Assembly (NCBI GenBank): GCA_032164245.1
Contig: JAVMKO010000006.1
Location: 10,865,001 to 10,929,000, forward strand
DNA length: 64,000 nt
Reading direction: 5' to 3'
Source: Sternotherus odoratus
Lineage: Eukaryota > Chordata > Testudines > Kinosternidae
Position numbers and translations under genes: made by a program. Below, piece by piece: positions 1 through 55,816 of this stretch; within the stretch, counting starts at the first letter, position 1, and every line of letters starts with the position of its first letter. Under the pieces are notes generated by a model, which worked only from the letters and a program-made list of their open reading frames with translations, was not told the origin of the DNA and did not search any database.

Positions 1-974
1 ATGCATTAAAAAAGTCAGTGAGTGTGTTCAGGTCAGCGCTAAGTTATTTGCCATCTCGGTCAGTAATGGAGCAGTGGAACCTGGGCTTCACTTCTGCTGA
101 AGTAGTGAGCTTTTTCCCCCCAGGTGATGGCTCCTGAGTACGTCATTACTATGCTGAGGTTGTCCCCTTTGCTCCAGAGTAAACCCGTCCTCATTTCTTC
201 AACCCATGCCCTTTTCGGTGCTTAGGATCCATGACCGAGCATGTGGATGCAGATGCTAGCTCAAAGTGCAGAACATGCTTTATCTTTTAAATAATATGCA
301 GTTGTTGCCTGTACCCCTGCTGAGCATATTCCCCTCTGCACTTTTCTCAATGCACTGCAATTTCAAGCTCTTAGTGGGGAAACTTGTACAGTGCCTGCCC
401 TCACCATGCCTAACTTTAGGTCACACTAACACACTCATTTTCATGAGTATCAAATTCATATAAAAAACTCATAGCCATGATGATATAGGGAGATAAAGGT
501 CCATGCCAGCTGAAGGTATCCAGGAAGCAAAAGGAGAAAGCCTACTCTATTTCAATTTTAATTTCTATCAGAAAATCATTATTTTATATTCTTGATCATA
601 ATATAAGCTACTACAGGCCATAGAAATGTATTTAGTTCTAAAAGAGTAGGAGTTTCAACTTTGCAGGATATATCATAACTGAAGTCCTGTTCAATACATG
701 TTTTTACTTGTCCCAAGTTTGTCAATTTTTAAAGTAACCTGTTACAAATTGCAGAATAATTTCACCAGATAAATAAGAAAATTCTATTGTCAGGAAAAAA
801 TCAAGAAAATTAAATTTAATAAATTAAATTAAGTTTTCTGGTAAATATTTTCATGGTCACTTTATAGTGTATAGTTAAAAGACTTATCTTCTGTGGAAAA
901 ACAAATACTCTAATTTTCTACCATAACTTAACTTCACCTATTGCCTTTGACTCCTGATGCGTTCTTTTTAACAG
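1..974. other. Intron upstream of first visible LRRC9 exon
   Basis: AT-rich intronic sequence. No exon, RNA gene or repeat could be assigned with confidence. A weak acceptor-like pyrimidine run near 110-122 precedes a short open stretch, but no good donor follows and there is no LRR or coiled-coil pattern. Confidence 0.5.
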
Positions 975-44049
<43,075 letters not shown>

Positions 44050-44509
44050 GTGAGGCTCTTATCAGCAATAAACATTGTTTTTCCTATTTTTTGCTAGCAC
44101 CATGCTTCCCTTCCTCCTTAATCACTCTACATCTGAGAAAATCTGACTTTCTTCTTTCCAGAGCTGACAAAGTTCTTTCCTCCAACCCCTTCTCCCATCA
44201 TCAAAAGATGTGTTTTAATTGGGCCATCATTCTCAGCATCCCTTGAGTGATACATTTTCCTCTGTCCCCTGATAAAGCTCCTAAAATGACTAGTAAGACC
44301 AAAACCCATGCAGATAAAAAGGTTAAAGCCAGAACGATGACTCATTTGGCGTGTGATTAACATAATGTACTGAACAGGAGCAAGCAATTGTCCCACAGCT
44401 CGAAGCTGATTCTGTACTGTAGTTTACTAGAGCCTTCCGATTTCATTTTTCGTTTTCTTCACAATTCCTCATTTTTTGTTCACTATTTTAAAAACTGAAT
44501 ATATCACAG

Positions 44510-44528
44510 TAGCAGCAATCAAGAGTGA
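44510..44528 (+). CDS. LRRC9: Candidate terminal exon A of LRRC9
   Basis: Acceptor ATATCACAG. Joined to exon 24 in the right phase it adds SSSNQE and ends at TGA 44526-44528. The splice site is acceptable and the phase fits, but the piece is too short for its sequence to support it. Another frame of the same stretch looks more protein-like but does not match the phase. Confidence 0.3.
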
Positions 44529-44962
44529 ACCTGTTATTGTGACCAGGAACGCTCAAGGTAAAAAAGGATTCTGTCACAAGAAAGGCCTGACCCCACTAAC
44601 AGTTACTACGAAGCATAGGACCTATTACCTTGAGACTACAAGCCTGTGAGACAAATAATAATAATGTGCAATGATTATTTATTTGTATTACCATCAGACC
44701 TAGGAAGCCTAGTCACGGAGCAGGATCCCATTATTCTAGGCACTGTGCATTGCAATAAGAACTACACTTAGTAGCTTCTGTTTGCAAGGGCATGTCTTCA
44801 CTACCACTTTAATTCGACCTTAACGATGTTAGGTCGAATTAAATGTGTACCTGTCTTCACATACATGCCCTTAAAGTCGATTTAAAGGGCCCTCAAAATC
44901 GAATTTGTAACTCCTGCCTGACAAGAGAAGTAAGGCTAAAATCGACTTCTCTACGTCTATTG

Positions 44963-46122
44963 CAGTGATGGCAAACCTTTTTGAGCCCAAGTGCCCAAAC
45001 TGCAAATCAAAACGACGTGTTTTTTTTCAAAGTGCCAACACCCCCGCTCGACTCGGGACCCCCCCCCCCCCCCCGGCCTCAGCAGCGCGGCTCACCCCCC
45101 CCCCCCCCCGGCCTCAGCAGCGCGGCTCGCCCCCCCCCGGCCTTGCCTCCCCTTGCCTCCCCCCCCTTGCCTTGCCTTGCCTCCTCCCCCCTTGCCTTGC
45201 CTTGCCTCCCCTCCCCTTGCCTTGCCTCCCCTCCCCTTGCCTCCCCTCCCCTCCCCTTGCCTTGCCTTGCCTTGCCTTGCCTTGCCTTGCCTCCCCCCCC
45301 CTTGCCTTGCCTTGCCTCGCCTCCCCCCCTTGCCTTGCCTTGCCTCGCCTCCCCCCCTTGCCTTGCCTTGCCTCGCCTCCCCCCCTTGCCTTGCCTTGCC
45401 TCCCCTCCTCTTGCCTTGCCTTGCCTCCCCTCCCCTTGCCTTGCCTCCCCTCCCCTCGCCTTGCCTTGCCTCCCCCCCCTTGCCTTGCCTCCCCCCCTTG
45501 CCTTGCCTTGCCTCCCCCCCTTGCCTTGCCTTGCCTTGCCTCCCCCCTTGCCTTGCCTTGCCTCCCCCCCCTTGCCTTGCCTTCCCTCCCCCCCTTGCCT
45601 TGCCTTCCCTCCCCCCCTTGCCTTGCCTTCCCCCCCCTTGCCTTGCCTCCCCCCCCTTGCCTCGCCTCGCCTTGCCTCGCGTCGCCTCGCCTCGCCTCGC
45701 GCCGCGCGTCGCCTCCTGCCTCGCGCCGCGCGGCACCTCGCCTCGCCTCGCGCCGCCTCCTGCCTCGCGCCGCGCGGCACCTCGCCTCCTGCCTCGCGCC
45801 GCGCGGCACCTCGCCTCGCCTCGCGCCGCCTCCTGCCTCGCGCCGCGCGGCACCTCGCCTCCTGCCTCGCGCCGCGCCTCGCCTCGCCTCCTGCCTCGCG
45901 CCTCGGCCCCGCCTCCGCTCTCCTTCTTGCCTTGCCTCGCCTCCTGCCTCGGCCCCGCCTCCGCTCTCCTTCCCGGGCTCCGGCCGTCCTTTCACTTCCT
46001 CCTCCACCGCCCGCCCGCCTCTTACTGACCCCGCCCCTCTGCTCCGGCGTTTTGACGGCGTGCCCACAGAGACGGCTCGGCGTGCCGGCAGCGGCACGCG
46101 TGCCACGGGTTCGCCATCACTG
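44963..46122. mobile_element. hAT-type element with giant CCTTGC tract, nested
   Basis: Ends CAGTGATGGCAAACCTTT and GGGTTCGCCATCACTG. A perfect 8-bp duplication GTCTATTG flanks it (44955-44962, 46123-46130). The interior is an expanded pyrimidine/GC array and codes for nothing credible. Confidence 0.85.
45125..45900 (+). repeat. Low-complexity (TTGCC)n / (CTCGC)n array
   Basis: About 540 bp of CCTTGCC and CCTCCCC words changes into about 240 bp of CCTCGCCTCGCGCCGCG words. Almost no A occurs on the + strand to about 45735. All six reading frames stay open for long distances, giving false ORFs of 230-415 codons on both strands. Confidence 0.95.
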
Positions 46123-46241
46123 GTCTATTGTGAGGCAGTGAAGAGGCATCTGAAGTTAAGCCTCCGACCTCCGAGCAGCCCCGCCCACCTTAACAGCCCC
46201 TCCCCCGCCTGACCCCCGCCCGAGGCGGAGGAGCCGCACCG

Positions 46242-46444
46242 GGCTGCTTGAGCGAGCGGGTCAGCTGCTTGATCAATTTCAGGTGAAATTGACTAGGCAG
46301 CTCACCGGCTCGCTCAAGCAGCCCGCCGGCTCCCCCCTCCCCCCTCGGGCGGGGGTCCGGCGGGGGTGCTTGAGCGAGCCGGTCAGCTGCCTAGTCAGTT
46401 TCACCTGAAATTGACCAAGCAGCTGACCGGCTCGCTCAAGCAGC
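46242..46444. repeat. Paired palindromes inside the TIR element
   Basis: Two hairpins of about 75 bp (46245-46323 and 46367-46443), each with GAGCGAGC arms and a core AATTTCAGGTGAAATT or GTTTCACCTGAAATT. They are separated by a C/G-rich spacer. Confidence 0.8.
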
Positions 46445-46937
46445 CCCGCGCTGGCTCCCCACCCACCCCCCCACTCGGGTGGGGGGGGGTCCGGCGGGGG
46501 GGCTGTTCAGGCAGGCAGGGGGGTCCGCGGGGCTGCTTGGGTGGGGGGGGGGTCCAGCATGCATTGCACTGTGGGCTACCTACCCACAGTGCAATGCAGG
46601 CTATGTCGACCCCTGCAAAAGTTCTAGGACAGACAGTGTCGACCTGCTGTCCTGGTGGGGACACACTGATTCGATTTTCTAAAATCGAATTTAGAAAATC
46701 GAATTACGGGAAATCGACCTAGTCCTGTAGTGAAGACATACCCCAAGATTCGGTCCCAAGAGAACATTTGTCTTAGCACAAATTTCACACAAGACCATGC
46801 AATTCTATGGAAGCTCAAATCTTATTTCTTGTGTCATTGGATTAGCACTACAGTACACAATCAGTTGATGCTCAAAGAAAAACTCAGGATTCTGCCTATC
46901 ATTCTTGGAGATTTAATTCCATGCTTTTTCTTACTAG

Positions 46938-47015
46938 AAAAATTTGCATGAAGATGGAGGATCACAATTTGCCCCTCGTGCAAAGCGCACTGGCAATCAA
47001 AGTGTTGAGAAGTAA
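46938..47015 (+). CDS. LRRC9: Candidate terminal exon B of LRRC9
   Basis: An excellent acceptor (CATGCTTTTTCTTACTAG) is followed by a piece that in one frame reads HEDGGSQFAPRAKRTGNQ and stops at TAA 47013-47015. That frame does not fit the phase left by exon 24, so an unseen exon or another donor would be required. In the fitting phase the frame stays open to TGA 47194-47196 with a less convincing sequence. The call is tentative. Confidence 0.35.
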   Translation, partial: KNLHEDGGSQFAPRAKRTGNQSVEK

Positions 47016-47199
47016 AAAAAAGAATTGGATAGAAAATAATACTGAAAATATTACATTGCCTTTTTATAAGTTGGTGGCACTCCCCTTGAAGAGTGTGTTC
47101 AAATCTGGTTACCCAGTCTTACAAAATAGACACCAGAAACAGGAGTCCAGAGAGGATCATGAAAATGTTGTGGTTATAGATGTGTTTGGAAGATGAACT

Positions 47200-50100
47200 T
47201 CTGAGTTCTAGAGTCTGGTGCTGAGGTATTAGATCTGCATAAGACCCTCCACATAAGGCACTAATTTCAGAGTAATGGGAGACTGCAGGGCCTGAAGTCG
47301 ACCTTCCCTGTCTGGCAAACAGCATTTTGGTTACTGTCTAGAACACCACATGGAGCAGACTTCTGAAAGGGATTGACTTGAAGCATCCAGAGCAGCAAAG
47401 CACCAGGGGCTTATCCAGGGAAACCCTGGGCTCCTCTGTTCTGATAAGTGGCTCTAATGCCAAGGAGCAGTACTGACTGGGTACAATTGGCATGGTAACC
47501 CTTTTGAAACAACCTAGCACAGAAAAGAAACCTGGAGGACAGGAAACCAGCTGCCATTTGTAGGCAACTTCCTCCTCTGAGCCACTATGCCTGTACTCCT
47601 TTGCTGTCCAGCTTCCGGGGCACCTGCTGAACAGAATATTGACCTGACTATACAGTAGAGCCCATTTATCAACCATGTTTGGCACTTAGACAATACAGTG
47701 ATAGGCTCCTGAGAAATAAGCACGATATAAATTATTTAAATTTAAATAATAAAAAGAAGCCCCTGCAGAGCTCTGAGTGACCCAATACATAATTAATAGT
47801 ACTCCAAAACCTCAGTAGCATTCAAATGATTTTAAAAGGAAAGGGCAGCCTGCCACCTACAAAAAAGAACTTCTTCCCACCCCTTCAGCACATGGGAAGC
47901 AAACCCATAGCCTTCTCCAAGATCCCTATTGAACAGATGTGGTTTGCAGCCTATCCAAAGATACAGACTGATCCAAAAGCACATTCATGGTAAACTGGTG
48001 TGTCAGATTAGCCACAGAAAAGAGCTGATTTATCAGGGACCAGTGCCTTTGAGATATCTGATTCCATGCCACCATAGCTCCTCAAGCAGTTTCGGTCAGT
48101 CTGCACCACTCAGGGACTGCTGTGGGATTTTCACCTGACCGCAGGTAGCCTGAGCTCAGATATCCAATGATGAGCGTGATATTGAAAGCTAAATTGCTGG
48201 AGTCAGTGGTCCAGCACTACTCACAGAGCTGTTCAGAGTCCATGGAGCAACTTCACTGCTCATAGTATCCTGTGCAGCTCCATTCCATGAGGACAATCCA
48301 GAATGTCTGGCCAATTCCACTCTGCCTTGTACATGATCTGTAAGAATTGTGTAATGTAGCACCTCAGGAACAGTTAGTGTTAATAGGTCCACTTTGTGTT
48401 CTACTGGCTCAGGTACTCCTGTAACCTTAGACAACTTTTGGTTTATTTCAAGGTGAGCTCTGGGAGTCTCACACAAACCTATACTTCCTTGCAGGTGGGC
48501 TCCCTTGCCTGAATAGTTCCATGCTAACAGATGTTCCAGGGCAAATGGTCAGAGGAAATGACCAACGGACATGCATAGCTAATTCATAAAGGGTGAATTT
48601 TACGCCCCAGTATGTAGGCCTTTTGCTGGCCCTCTGTGCAGGACTAAATGTCTCCTACACTATTTAGTTAGAATGCTGTTGCTCTGATATGTGCACTTAT
48701 TTTTACTTGGGACAGAAGTATTTTTCATGTAAAGTTGTGTGCATTATTATTTCCTTGGCATATGGATTGTCTTACACTAGAATGGAGGTAGTCACGCCAG
48801 TCATTGAAAAAGCCCAACTATACAGAGGGTGGAAATGGTTTAAATCTTGGAGATGATATGGGAAGGATTAGGCATTAGCAGAAATGTCTGTTCTACCTGA
48901 AATGGCACATTTGTTCCTAAATTCTCTTCACGCTATTGTGCACGATGGCCATGCTTTCCTTGATGGGTTTCTTTATTATTGTTATGAAGACAATAAACAT
49001 ATTAAGACCATTTGTTATCTGTTTGCTATTGTAGTATAATTCATAAATACATTAAAATGGATTAAGGTTGAGAGGACATTTCAATAGTTGAACAGTGAAA
49101 AAGCATTACAAGTAACATCACAAAACCAGGCATTGTAAAATGAGAAAAGTCAAATTTAAGGATACACTTCAAAGAAATCTAACCCTGTTAAGGTAAGAAA
49201 AGCATAGTGAAGGCACCCAAACTGCTTAACTATTGCATAGCATCATGCAAGAGCCACATGATTTTAATATTTGTGATCCTGGATTAGATCAAACAGAATC
49301 TAAAGACATATTAGATTTTTTAAAATATTTCTCTCCCCCTCCCCCATGACATCATTACAGGGCACTGTTAAGGTTCTTTGTGTGCCTTAACTGTACATTT
49401 GTTAACTTTGTGTCTAGAGTTCTTTGAAGTATAACTTTAACTGAATTTCCTGGGCTTATAACGCTTGGTTTGGGGATAATTACGATAGCTCTGTAATGAT
49501 TTTTACATTTAAATTACGACATACACTTTTGACCTTAGCTCTATTTCACCATAATTTTTTACCTGGGGATTTCTTCCGTTTTTTAAAATGTATTAAAAAT
49601 GTCATACGCATACAACAATAAATGATAAACCCAAAGAGAATGGGTTTTTAATTTGAAAATTTATAGATCAACTTTAAATCATTTTTTTATTTTAACTCTT
49701 ATGGGCAGCTTCCCAGTACTCCAAAGAAGTCACAGTGAACCAGCCAATGAAGTTGTGTGTTATAGCGGCTTTGCGTCACCAGAGTAGCAGAAAACAGCTG
49801 AAGGGTGCTGGTGAATGAGGCCCTTAATTTACAATTGACCGATTGGTTTACAGGGCATTTGAGTGAGATTGTACTATGTGAAAGACTCGTGGAAAGCCCA
49901 GCCCAAGTCCCAAAATCTCTACGTGTTAAAGGCTCTCCCGTCAGTTCCGCTGACAGTGTACTTCAGTGCACAGGGGTTCCCCACTGCATTGCTGCCTTCA
50001 CTCCACTCAAGCACTGCTGCCCAAACTAGCCTGCAGCAACAGAATCTTTCAAGAGCGGTTGGGCCAATTAATCTACCAATGAGAACTTTAGATACATGTG

Positions 50101-50800
50101 TGCAGTCTCCCTTATACCAATGAGTCATTAACACTATTTACATGATAATTAACTGTAGTAGAATGATTGGCTGATTTACCTCTGACACACTAGCACCACT
50201 TAAGAGTTACCTGGGCTGTTGACCTGAGCCATCCATGGTTTACAGAATTATAACAATTACAGACAACAAGCAGTAATAATTTAGCTTAATTACAACCTAA
50301 TTTATTCAAATACAGCCTATGCAATAGACTTCAAATTTTTCATATATGTAAAATTAATTGAAGTGTGTTGTTTTGCTGTTAATATAACATGGATGAAAGA
50401 AAAGCCTCACAAAGGACAGTTTTTAATTATTTTTAATTTATAAATTAATGAATAGACTTGTCAATTTTCAAAAATTCATTCTGTAGTCAGAGAGCAAGTG
50501 CTGTATATTTGGGGAAGATGTACCCTATTTTTCATACAAAGCAAAGAGGTTGAATCCCTGATTTAGGTGCAAAATGGAACTTAACCTCAACTGTGGTATC
50601 CCAAACAGCACCTTTAGAATATAATTTGTTTCCTGTCTTTGTTCTCTAGAGTGGTTGAATATTAAAGCATCCCAGGCCTCAATGTGGCAAATTTTCAACA
50701 TTTTATTAATTTACATTTAGTCTAAGAAACTTCATGCCAAAGAGGTATTGACAAGTCAATGGGAGCTGCACCTTTGGGGGGAAAAAAATCAGTACTTTCT
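47200..50800. other. Downstream region without recognised genes
   Basis: Mixed-composition DNA. A 95-codon minus-strand ORF (48189-48476) and a 115-codon one (47338-47685) overlap a stretch that is more GC-rich than its neighbours and may be an old retroelement or retrocopy; no family is recognised. No CpG island, RNA gene or multi-exon pattern is seen. Confidence 0.4.
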
Positions 50801-50802
50801 CA

Positions 50803-50880
50803 GGGTATGTCTAGGCTGTAATTAGACACCCGGGGCTGGCGTGAACCCAGTGCCAGCAGGCTCAGGCTAAGGGGAACCCT
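50803..50880. repeat. Fragment of a GGGTATGTCT-type TIR element
   Basis: AGGGTATGTCTAGGCTGTAA followed by GC-rich CCCGGGGCTGGCGTGAACCC resembles the left end of a common reptilian TIR family. No right end is found. Confidence 0.4.
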
Positions 50881-51018
50881 CCGTCTCCAGAGACATCACC
50901 AAGTTGGAATTGGTTGAAAACCCATCAGAGTGGAACATACAATCAGATGTTGAATGTTGTCATTTATAAGCGAGTCATGGCACATTTCATTTGCTTAACA
51001 TCTGTGAATCAGCTAGTC

Positions 51019-52234
51019 CAGTGGTTCTCAATTATTTTCTGTCATGCCCCCCCTAGGAAGAAGAAAACATTTCGCGCCCCCCCCCGCGACTGTAAATACT
51101 ATCATTTGTCTATAAAATTGTTATAAGTACACATTCTCCATCACTCTCTTGGGTTTTTTTAAAATCATGTTTATCTTTTTAGTTTTGTCTGTAGCTGTAA
51201 ATTCCTATGGGGTTTCAAGGAAAAAGAAGACCCAAAGTTTGGCCACAAACCTTGGACACCTTCAAGTCCTCCATACTCAGCAGCCCATGGCCCACAGGTT
51301 TTGGGGGACAGGCCATTTTCATTTCTCCTCCTCTTCCTTCTTACACTATCTTCCTCCCCATGACATATTTCCTAGGAAGGTGATTGGGCATCAAGGCTGC
51401 ATCTTATGAACATACATAGGACACACTTGGTAACTTCGTTTTGGGTTTAACTTTAAATAACAATAATCATCCATGTCTATGCAACTGCAGCCACAGAGAT
51501 ATTATTACAGTAGTTTGTGTGTGTGTGCAATCAATGCATTAAAACTCCATATCCCATTTTGCATGGAATTCCCTTCTTATGGACCACCATCTCCCTCAAT
51601 ATCTGAGGATGGTTGGAGCCATGTGTAAGAGAGATCCTTATGACTGCGTGGTGCTAAGGTTCCCCTCCCACTGTGCTCGGAAGAATGAGTGTGCAGCTCT
51701 TTTAACTCAACTTATCTGCACTCAAGTTAAGTCTGCAGCTAAGACAGGTCCAGCAAGGAGTAGGAGGTAGTTTATAGAGCTTCCCACCTAGAAGAACTGT
51801 TCATGCTCTCTCCCCATGCCTTCTTCGGCCAGAGGTTAAGAGGTGGGGCATGGAACGGATGAAGTCAGGCCGGGGGCTGCCCACGCCGGGGAGTCGCTGG
51901 GGCCTCCCTGCCCGGGGAACCCGAAGCGCTGCCGGGGAGGGGCCGGGGCCGCCGCGCGCCCTTCACTCACCTGAGCCGTCGACTCGCCGCCTCCGCTCCT
52001 TTCCCGCCTCCTCTCGCCGCCTCCGCTCCTTTCTCGCCGCCTCCGCTCCTTTCCCGCCTCCTCTCGCCGCCTCCGCTCCTTTCCCGCCTCCGCCCCTTTC
52101 CCGGGACCCGCCCCAGGGCAGCGCAAGCTCCTGGCAGCGCCGCTGGTGGAGGAGGAGGAAGCGGGCGGGCCGCCCCCCTTTACGGAGCCTCGCGCCCCCC
52201 CAGGGGGGCGCGCCCCACTAATTGAGAACCACTG
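51019..52234. mobile_element. hAT-type nonautonomous element, 1216 bp
   Basis: The ends CAGTGGTTCTCAATTA and TAATTGAGAACCACTG are exact inverted repeats. A perfect 8-bp duplication AGCTAGTC flanks it (51011-51018, 52235-52242). The right third is GC-rich, with tandem CGCCTCCGCTCCTTTC units at 51990-52100. No transposase is seen. Confidence 0.9.
51990..52105 (+). repeat. Tandem CCGCCTCCGCTCCTTTC repeat
   Basis: About five imperfect copies of a unit of about 17-18 bp, some with an added CTCCTCT, inside the hAT element. It resembles a CpG island in composition but is repeat-derived. Confidence 0.8.
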
Positions 52235-52274
52235 AGCTAGTCCTACATATGTAGGGTAAAAATTTCAGAAGCGG

Positions 52275-52890
52275 CTATGTCACGGGGTCTCCAGCTCGCT
52301 GTTCGGCTGAGCTGGGGAATTACCTCACCCTAGTCCACACCCCATCTGGCAGTTACTCCGCCTGTTACTTCAGTCACTCACACTGCAGCCGCTCTCCCGT
52401 TAGTCCGAAGTCACAGTGCCTCTCCTTCATGGCTTAGCCCTCTGGCCAAGTCATCGTCGTCTGCCTCTTCCGGGGTATTACCAGACTCCTTCCTCCACAG
52501 TGACTGTACCACTTCCACGGTGGCTGGTAGGGGGACCCAGGCCCATCCTCTATACCAGGTTCTAATCCAGGGACCCTTGAATCAGCAATTCAGATTTATC
52601 CCTCTTGGACTTTGCTGCATCTTCCCCGGACTGCTTCCTACCCTGCCATTCTCAGGCTCCTACTACCCCCTTGCATCAGGGAGCATAACTAGAGACTCAC
52701 CTCCCTGCAACCCCATTCCAGCCTCAACTCCTAGGCTTTATAGAAGCCCCACATGTTCCTGCCCAGGTGAGCGTCCTTCTCAGTCTCATTGCCCCTTCGC
52801 TCCACAGCAGGTGTGAGCTAAGGCTAATTGGCCTCTCTTGGCACTTTTAACTCCGTCCCTGCTGTTGTGAGTTATGCACCATCACAACAT
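52275..52890 (-). repeat. Probable LTR or retroelement fragment, minus orientation
   Basis: A block of different composition starts TGTCACGGGGTCTCCAGC and ends near CACCATCACAACA. A CTATAAAGCC box on the minus strand (52735-52744) would fit an LTR promoter. No clear target duplication was found, so the call is weak. Confidence 0.35.
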
Positions 52891-52894
52891 AAAT

Positions 52895-53075
52895 TGTGAG
52901 CTAAGTCCTAAATTAAAACCAAAAGGATTTAGGCTCCTGAGCAATTTATGAGCTTTTCAAAATGGGATTTAGCCATCTAAATCACTTAGACCTTACAATG
53001 CTGAGTGAAGCAATGCCTAAATACCTTTGCAAATCTAGGCCTGCATGATTTAGGTGCATTAGAAAATTTGACTCA
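52895..53075. repeat. Interspersed repeat related to 27055-27292
   Basis: AAAAGGATTTAGGCTCCTGA and CCTAAATACCTTTGCAAATC are shared in type with the copy at 27055. Confidence 0.5.
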
Positions 53076-53079
53076 TAAT

Positions 53080-55660
53080 CCTTACTTCATAGGATTATCT
53101 AGGAAAGTATTCACAGACCATAGAGGATGAAATCCAAGCCCCAGTGAGGTCAATGGTACATTTCCTCCTGTGCGCAGCAAGGCCAAAATTTCACCCATAT
53201 ATATAGGAAGGTAACTATTACTTACACGTATGATAGGGATAAACATCAGATTACTTAGTGTGCTGCAAAATCGAGAGTTATTGTTTCCATTACTGCTCTA
53301 AATTAATTCCTCCTTTATAAAGCTGTCACCATGGTTTGACTTTGTAATATTTCTTTCTTGCAGGAAGCCAGCCAATAGCCCCTCCAGGCCAAATTGAATG
53401 TAAACTTCTATAAGAAAAATGGACATGAGTGAAATATTGAGCCAAACTCATCCCTGGTATACTCCATTGACTTTAGTGGAGGTACACCACGGAAGAATCC
53501 GGCCCATTCTGTTTATATTCACAGTTGCCAGGTAAAAATTAATAGTGATTGATATGAAGTGTGAATTAAATAATTAAGTTCCTGTGGTTGATGAAGCAAA
53601 CATTCATGCACATAGAATATCTTGATCCAAACAATAGATACACCTTGAGACAAATACTGCTTTCAATTATGCCGATGTATATCCATTGAATTAAGTGGAA
53701 AAGGTCCCCTGAAGTAAATACTTACTCCAGATTTACACTGGTGTAGCTGCAGGCAGAATTTGGTGTTTCCATCTTTTGCAGGATTTTTTCAACAACCTCA
53801 GAAACTTTCAGAAAAATATGAATTAACTGCTCTTTGGTTTAACTGCACTGGAAAAAATCATAGTATGGTACGGCATCTTGCAATGGTAAAAGAGAAGGAA
53901 CAATATCAGTAAATAAGGGAGCAATCCTACAAATTCTTACTCTGACCAAACTCCCATGCAGAATTTGGGTAACTGATCTGAAAATATGACTACCGCTCAG
54001 TCTACCACTCAGTTATAATACATGTACCTATTTTATCTAGTGAGCCTTTCGCAGACACATGTATTTGTGACCACTGAAGTCAGCAGGAGTCCTGCAAATA
54101 TAGCTGAAGACAGAATATGGCCTCTAGTATTTAGAACCCAAATGTACCTGCTCCTTAACTTCATTTTTTTAAGTTATATTACAAAAATTTAAAATACCAG
54201 ATTATATCACTAGCATCACTTATAAAGCCATCAAAATTCCATTAAACTGGTTCTGTTTTTTAAAAACTTAGCATGACTGTTTGAGTAAACTGCCATGTTA
54301 TACTTTGAAATTAAAGCAGTGAAAGAAATCCATAGCACTTGTTTATTTTAATAAAATATACCATTCAGAGCTTTGTGTAATTTTCACAATATATATTTTA
54401 CGTCAGGCCCAAAGTAAATGGTTACTAAAAATTAATGAATTTTCTTAAAATTTCATCAGTTCTGTTAATATTTTGGCAATTCTGGAATTTTGGAAATGTG
54501 TAATTCTTGAGAATTGTATAACTTAGAAAATGTTTAAAATTAAAATATAATTTTATTTTGCCTTTGTAAGCACTGTAAATTTGTAAGAAAGAAGTGGTGT
54601 TTCTTACATTTAATTATAGATGAATATATAGCTGATAAAAACAAAGACTCTTTATCAGGCCACCACTATATGCAATTGTCAGATAGCTCTTCTTGGTAGC
54701 ATTGTTCTTTGGTTTTTGTAGTCATTTTAAAGATGTGCAGTTTGCAGGACAGCCACCAGGTGTCTTTGTTGCACTGTGGATTTTCTAGAGATTTGCCACA
54801 ACACATTAGTAGTTTAGAAATTGGATCAGTTTCTGCTCTGTTAGACCCATGTAAATCCAGAGTAACTCCACTGATTTGAGTAGAGTTATTCTGGATTTAC
54901 ACTGGGATAAGGAAGATCACAGTTTAGGCCATGCAATTTACAGGGCAGACTGCAGCATCTGTGTGGAGTCCGTAGGGTTTTGCACAGGCAGGGCAATCTG
55001 CCCTGCATTGTAAATTGCAGGGTCAGGGCCTTAGTTACTATGTAGCAACATATGTCATATACAGATTTCCATTGTTGTTTGTATTATGTTGGTCCCTATC
55101 ATGCTGGAGCTATACAAACCTGGGGCTTGATCCAAAGCCGGTTAAAAGCAATGGAAAGGCCTATATGGAGAGAGCCCGAGCCCCAAAGAGCTTGCAGTCT
55201 GGATGAAGACATGATGTACCAGGTGGGTGTAGCAGATAACAAGGAGGATGAGGAGAGGAGACAAGGGTAGCAGAAATGGGAACACAGATTGCATAGTACA
55301 CAGACTATCTATGGGCTTGATCCTGCATCACTGGTATCATTGGGAACTTTTGCCACTGACTTCATTCGGAGCAGGTCTTGTGTGCATAACTTGCCAGTCT
55401 GAAGGTTGTTGGGTATTTTTAGATAAATTGGATAGATTAATGAATTTCTTTAGCTAACCTGCCTAGCTATTATCAGCTGGCAGTCTCTCAAGAGCATTGT
55501 GGGAGAGGGAACAGGGACCTCAGGGAGGACAGGATACTTGCTTTGGGGGGGATCATTCCATCATAAGGGCAATGTGGAAGAAGATGCTTGAGGAAGAAGG
55601 CCACAAGCAGCCACTGAAGGCTGGTGGTATTAGTGGAACAAAAGGAATGGAAGATGACCA
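53080..55660. other. AT-rich intergenic DNA with old repeat pieces
   Basis: No gene recognised. Short pieces near 53430-53515, 53690-53760 and 54840-54910 (CTGGATTTACACTGGG type) belong to a widespread old amniote repeat, also hinted at near 19455 and 28405. Confidence 0.45.
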
Positions 55661-55673
55661 CGTAAATTATGAG

Positions 55674-55816
55674 CACTGTTCCCTCTAAGCTGTGTGCATG
55701 TGCACACGCACACAGATCCTAAGCTCCATGCACACGGTGAAACACCATGTGCACAAAAATTTGCACAGAAGAAATTTTTTGTGCACATGGCCTGTCAAAA
55801 ATCAGAGAGAACACTG
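55674..55816. mobile_element. Short hAT-type MITE (143 bp)
   Basis: Ends CACTGTTCCCTCTAAG and AGAGAGAACACTG. Flanking octamers ATTATGAG (55666-55673) and GTTATGAG (55817-55824) match at 7 of 8. The interior is rich in TGTGCACA words. A fragment of the family lies at 12775-12840. Confidence 0.75.

Larger units (their letters stand above)
44788..46744. mobile_element. TIR element (GGGCATGTCTTCACTAC ends) with nested hAT
   Basis: The left end GGGCATGTCTTCACTACC and right end GTAGTGAAGACATACCCC are inverted repeats. Sub-terminal sequence holds further palindromes of ATTCGACC and AATCGA. Without the nested element (44963-46122) and one copy of its duplication it is about 790 bp. It shares CTTCACTACC with the small element at 40709. 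The target duplication is not resolved. Confidence 0.75.

Noticed and set aside
122..230. Possible extra LRRC9 exon after the pyrimidine run at 110-122
   Set aside because: A short open frame exists, but there is no consensus donor and the predicted residues do not look like coiled coil or LRR.
44965..46212. ORFs of 345-415 codons on + and 233-330 codons on - strand
   Set aside because: All come from the same (TTGCC)n/(CTCGC)n array inside a transposon. All frames are open at once, and the products are runs of Leu/Pro/Ala/Ser or Arg/Gly/Lys.
51836..52221. CpG-rich region as a promoter, with ORFs of 96-123 codons
   Set aside because: It lies inside a hAT element with exact terminal repeats and target duplication, and consists of a tandem CCGCCTCCGCTCC repeat.
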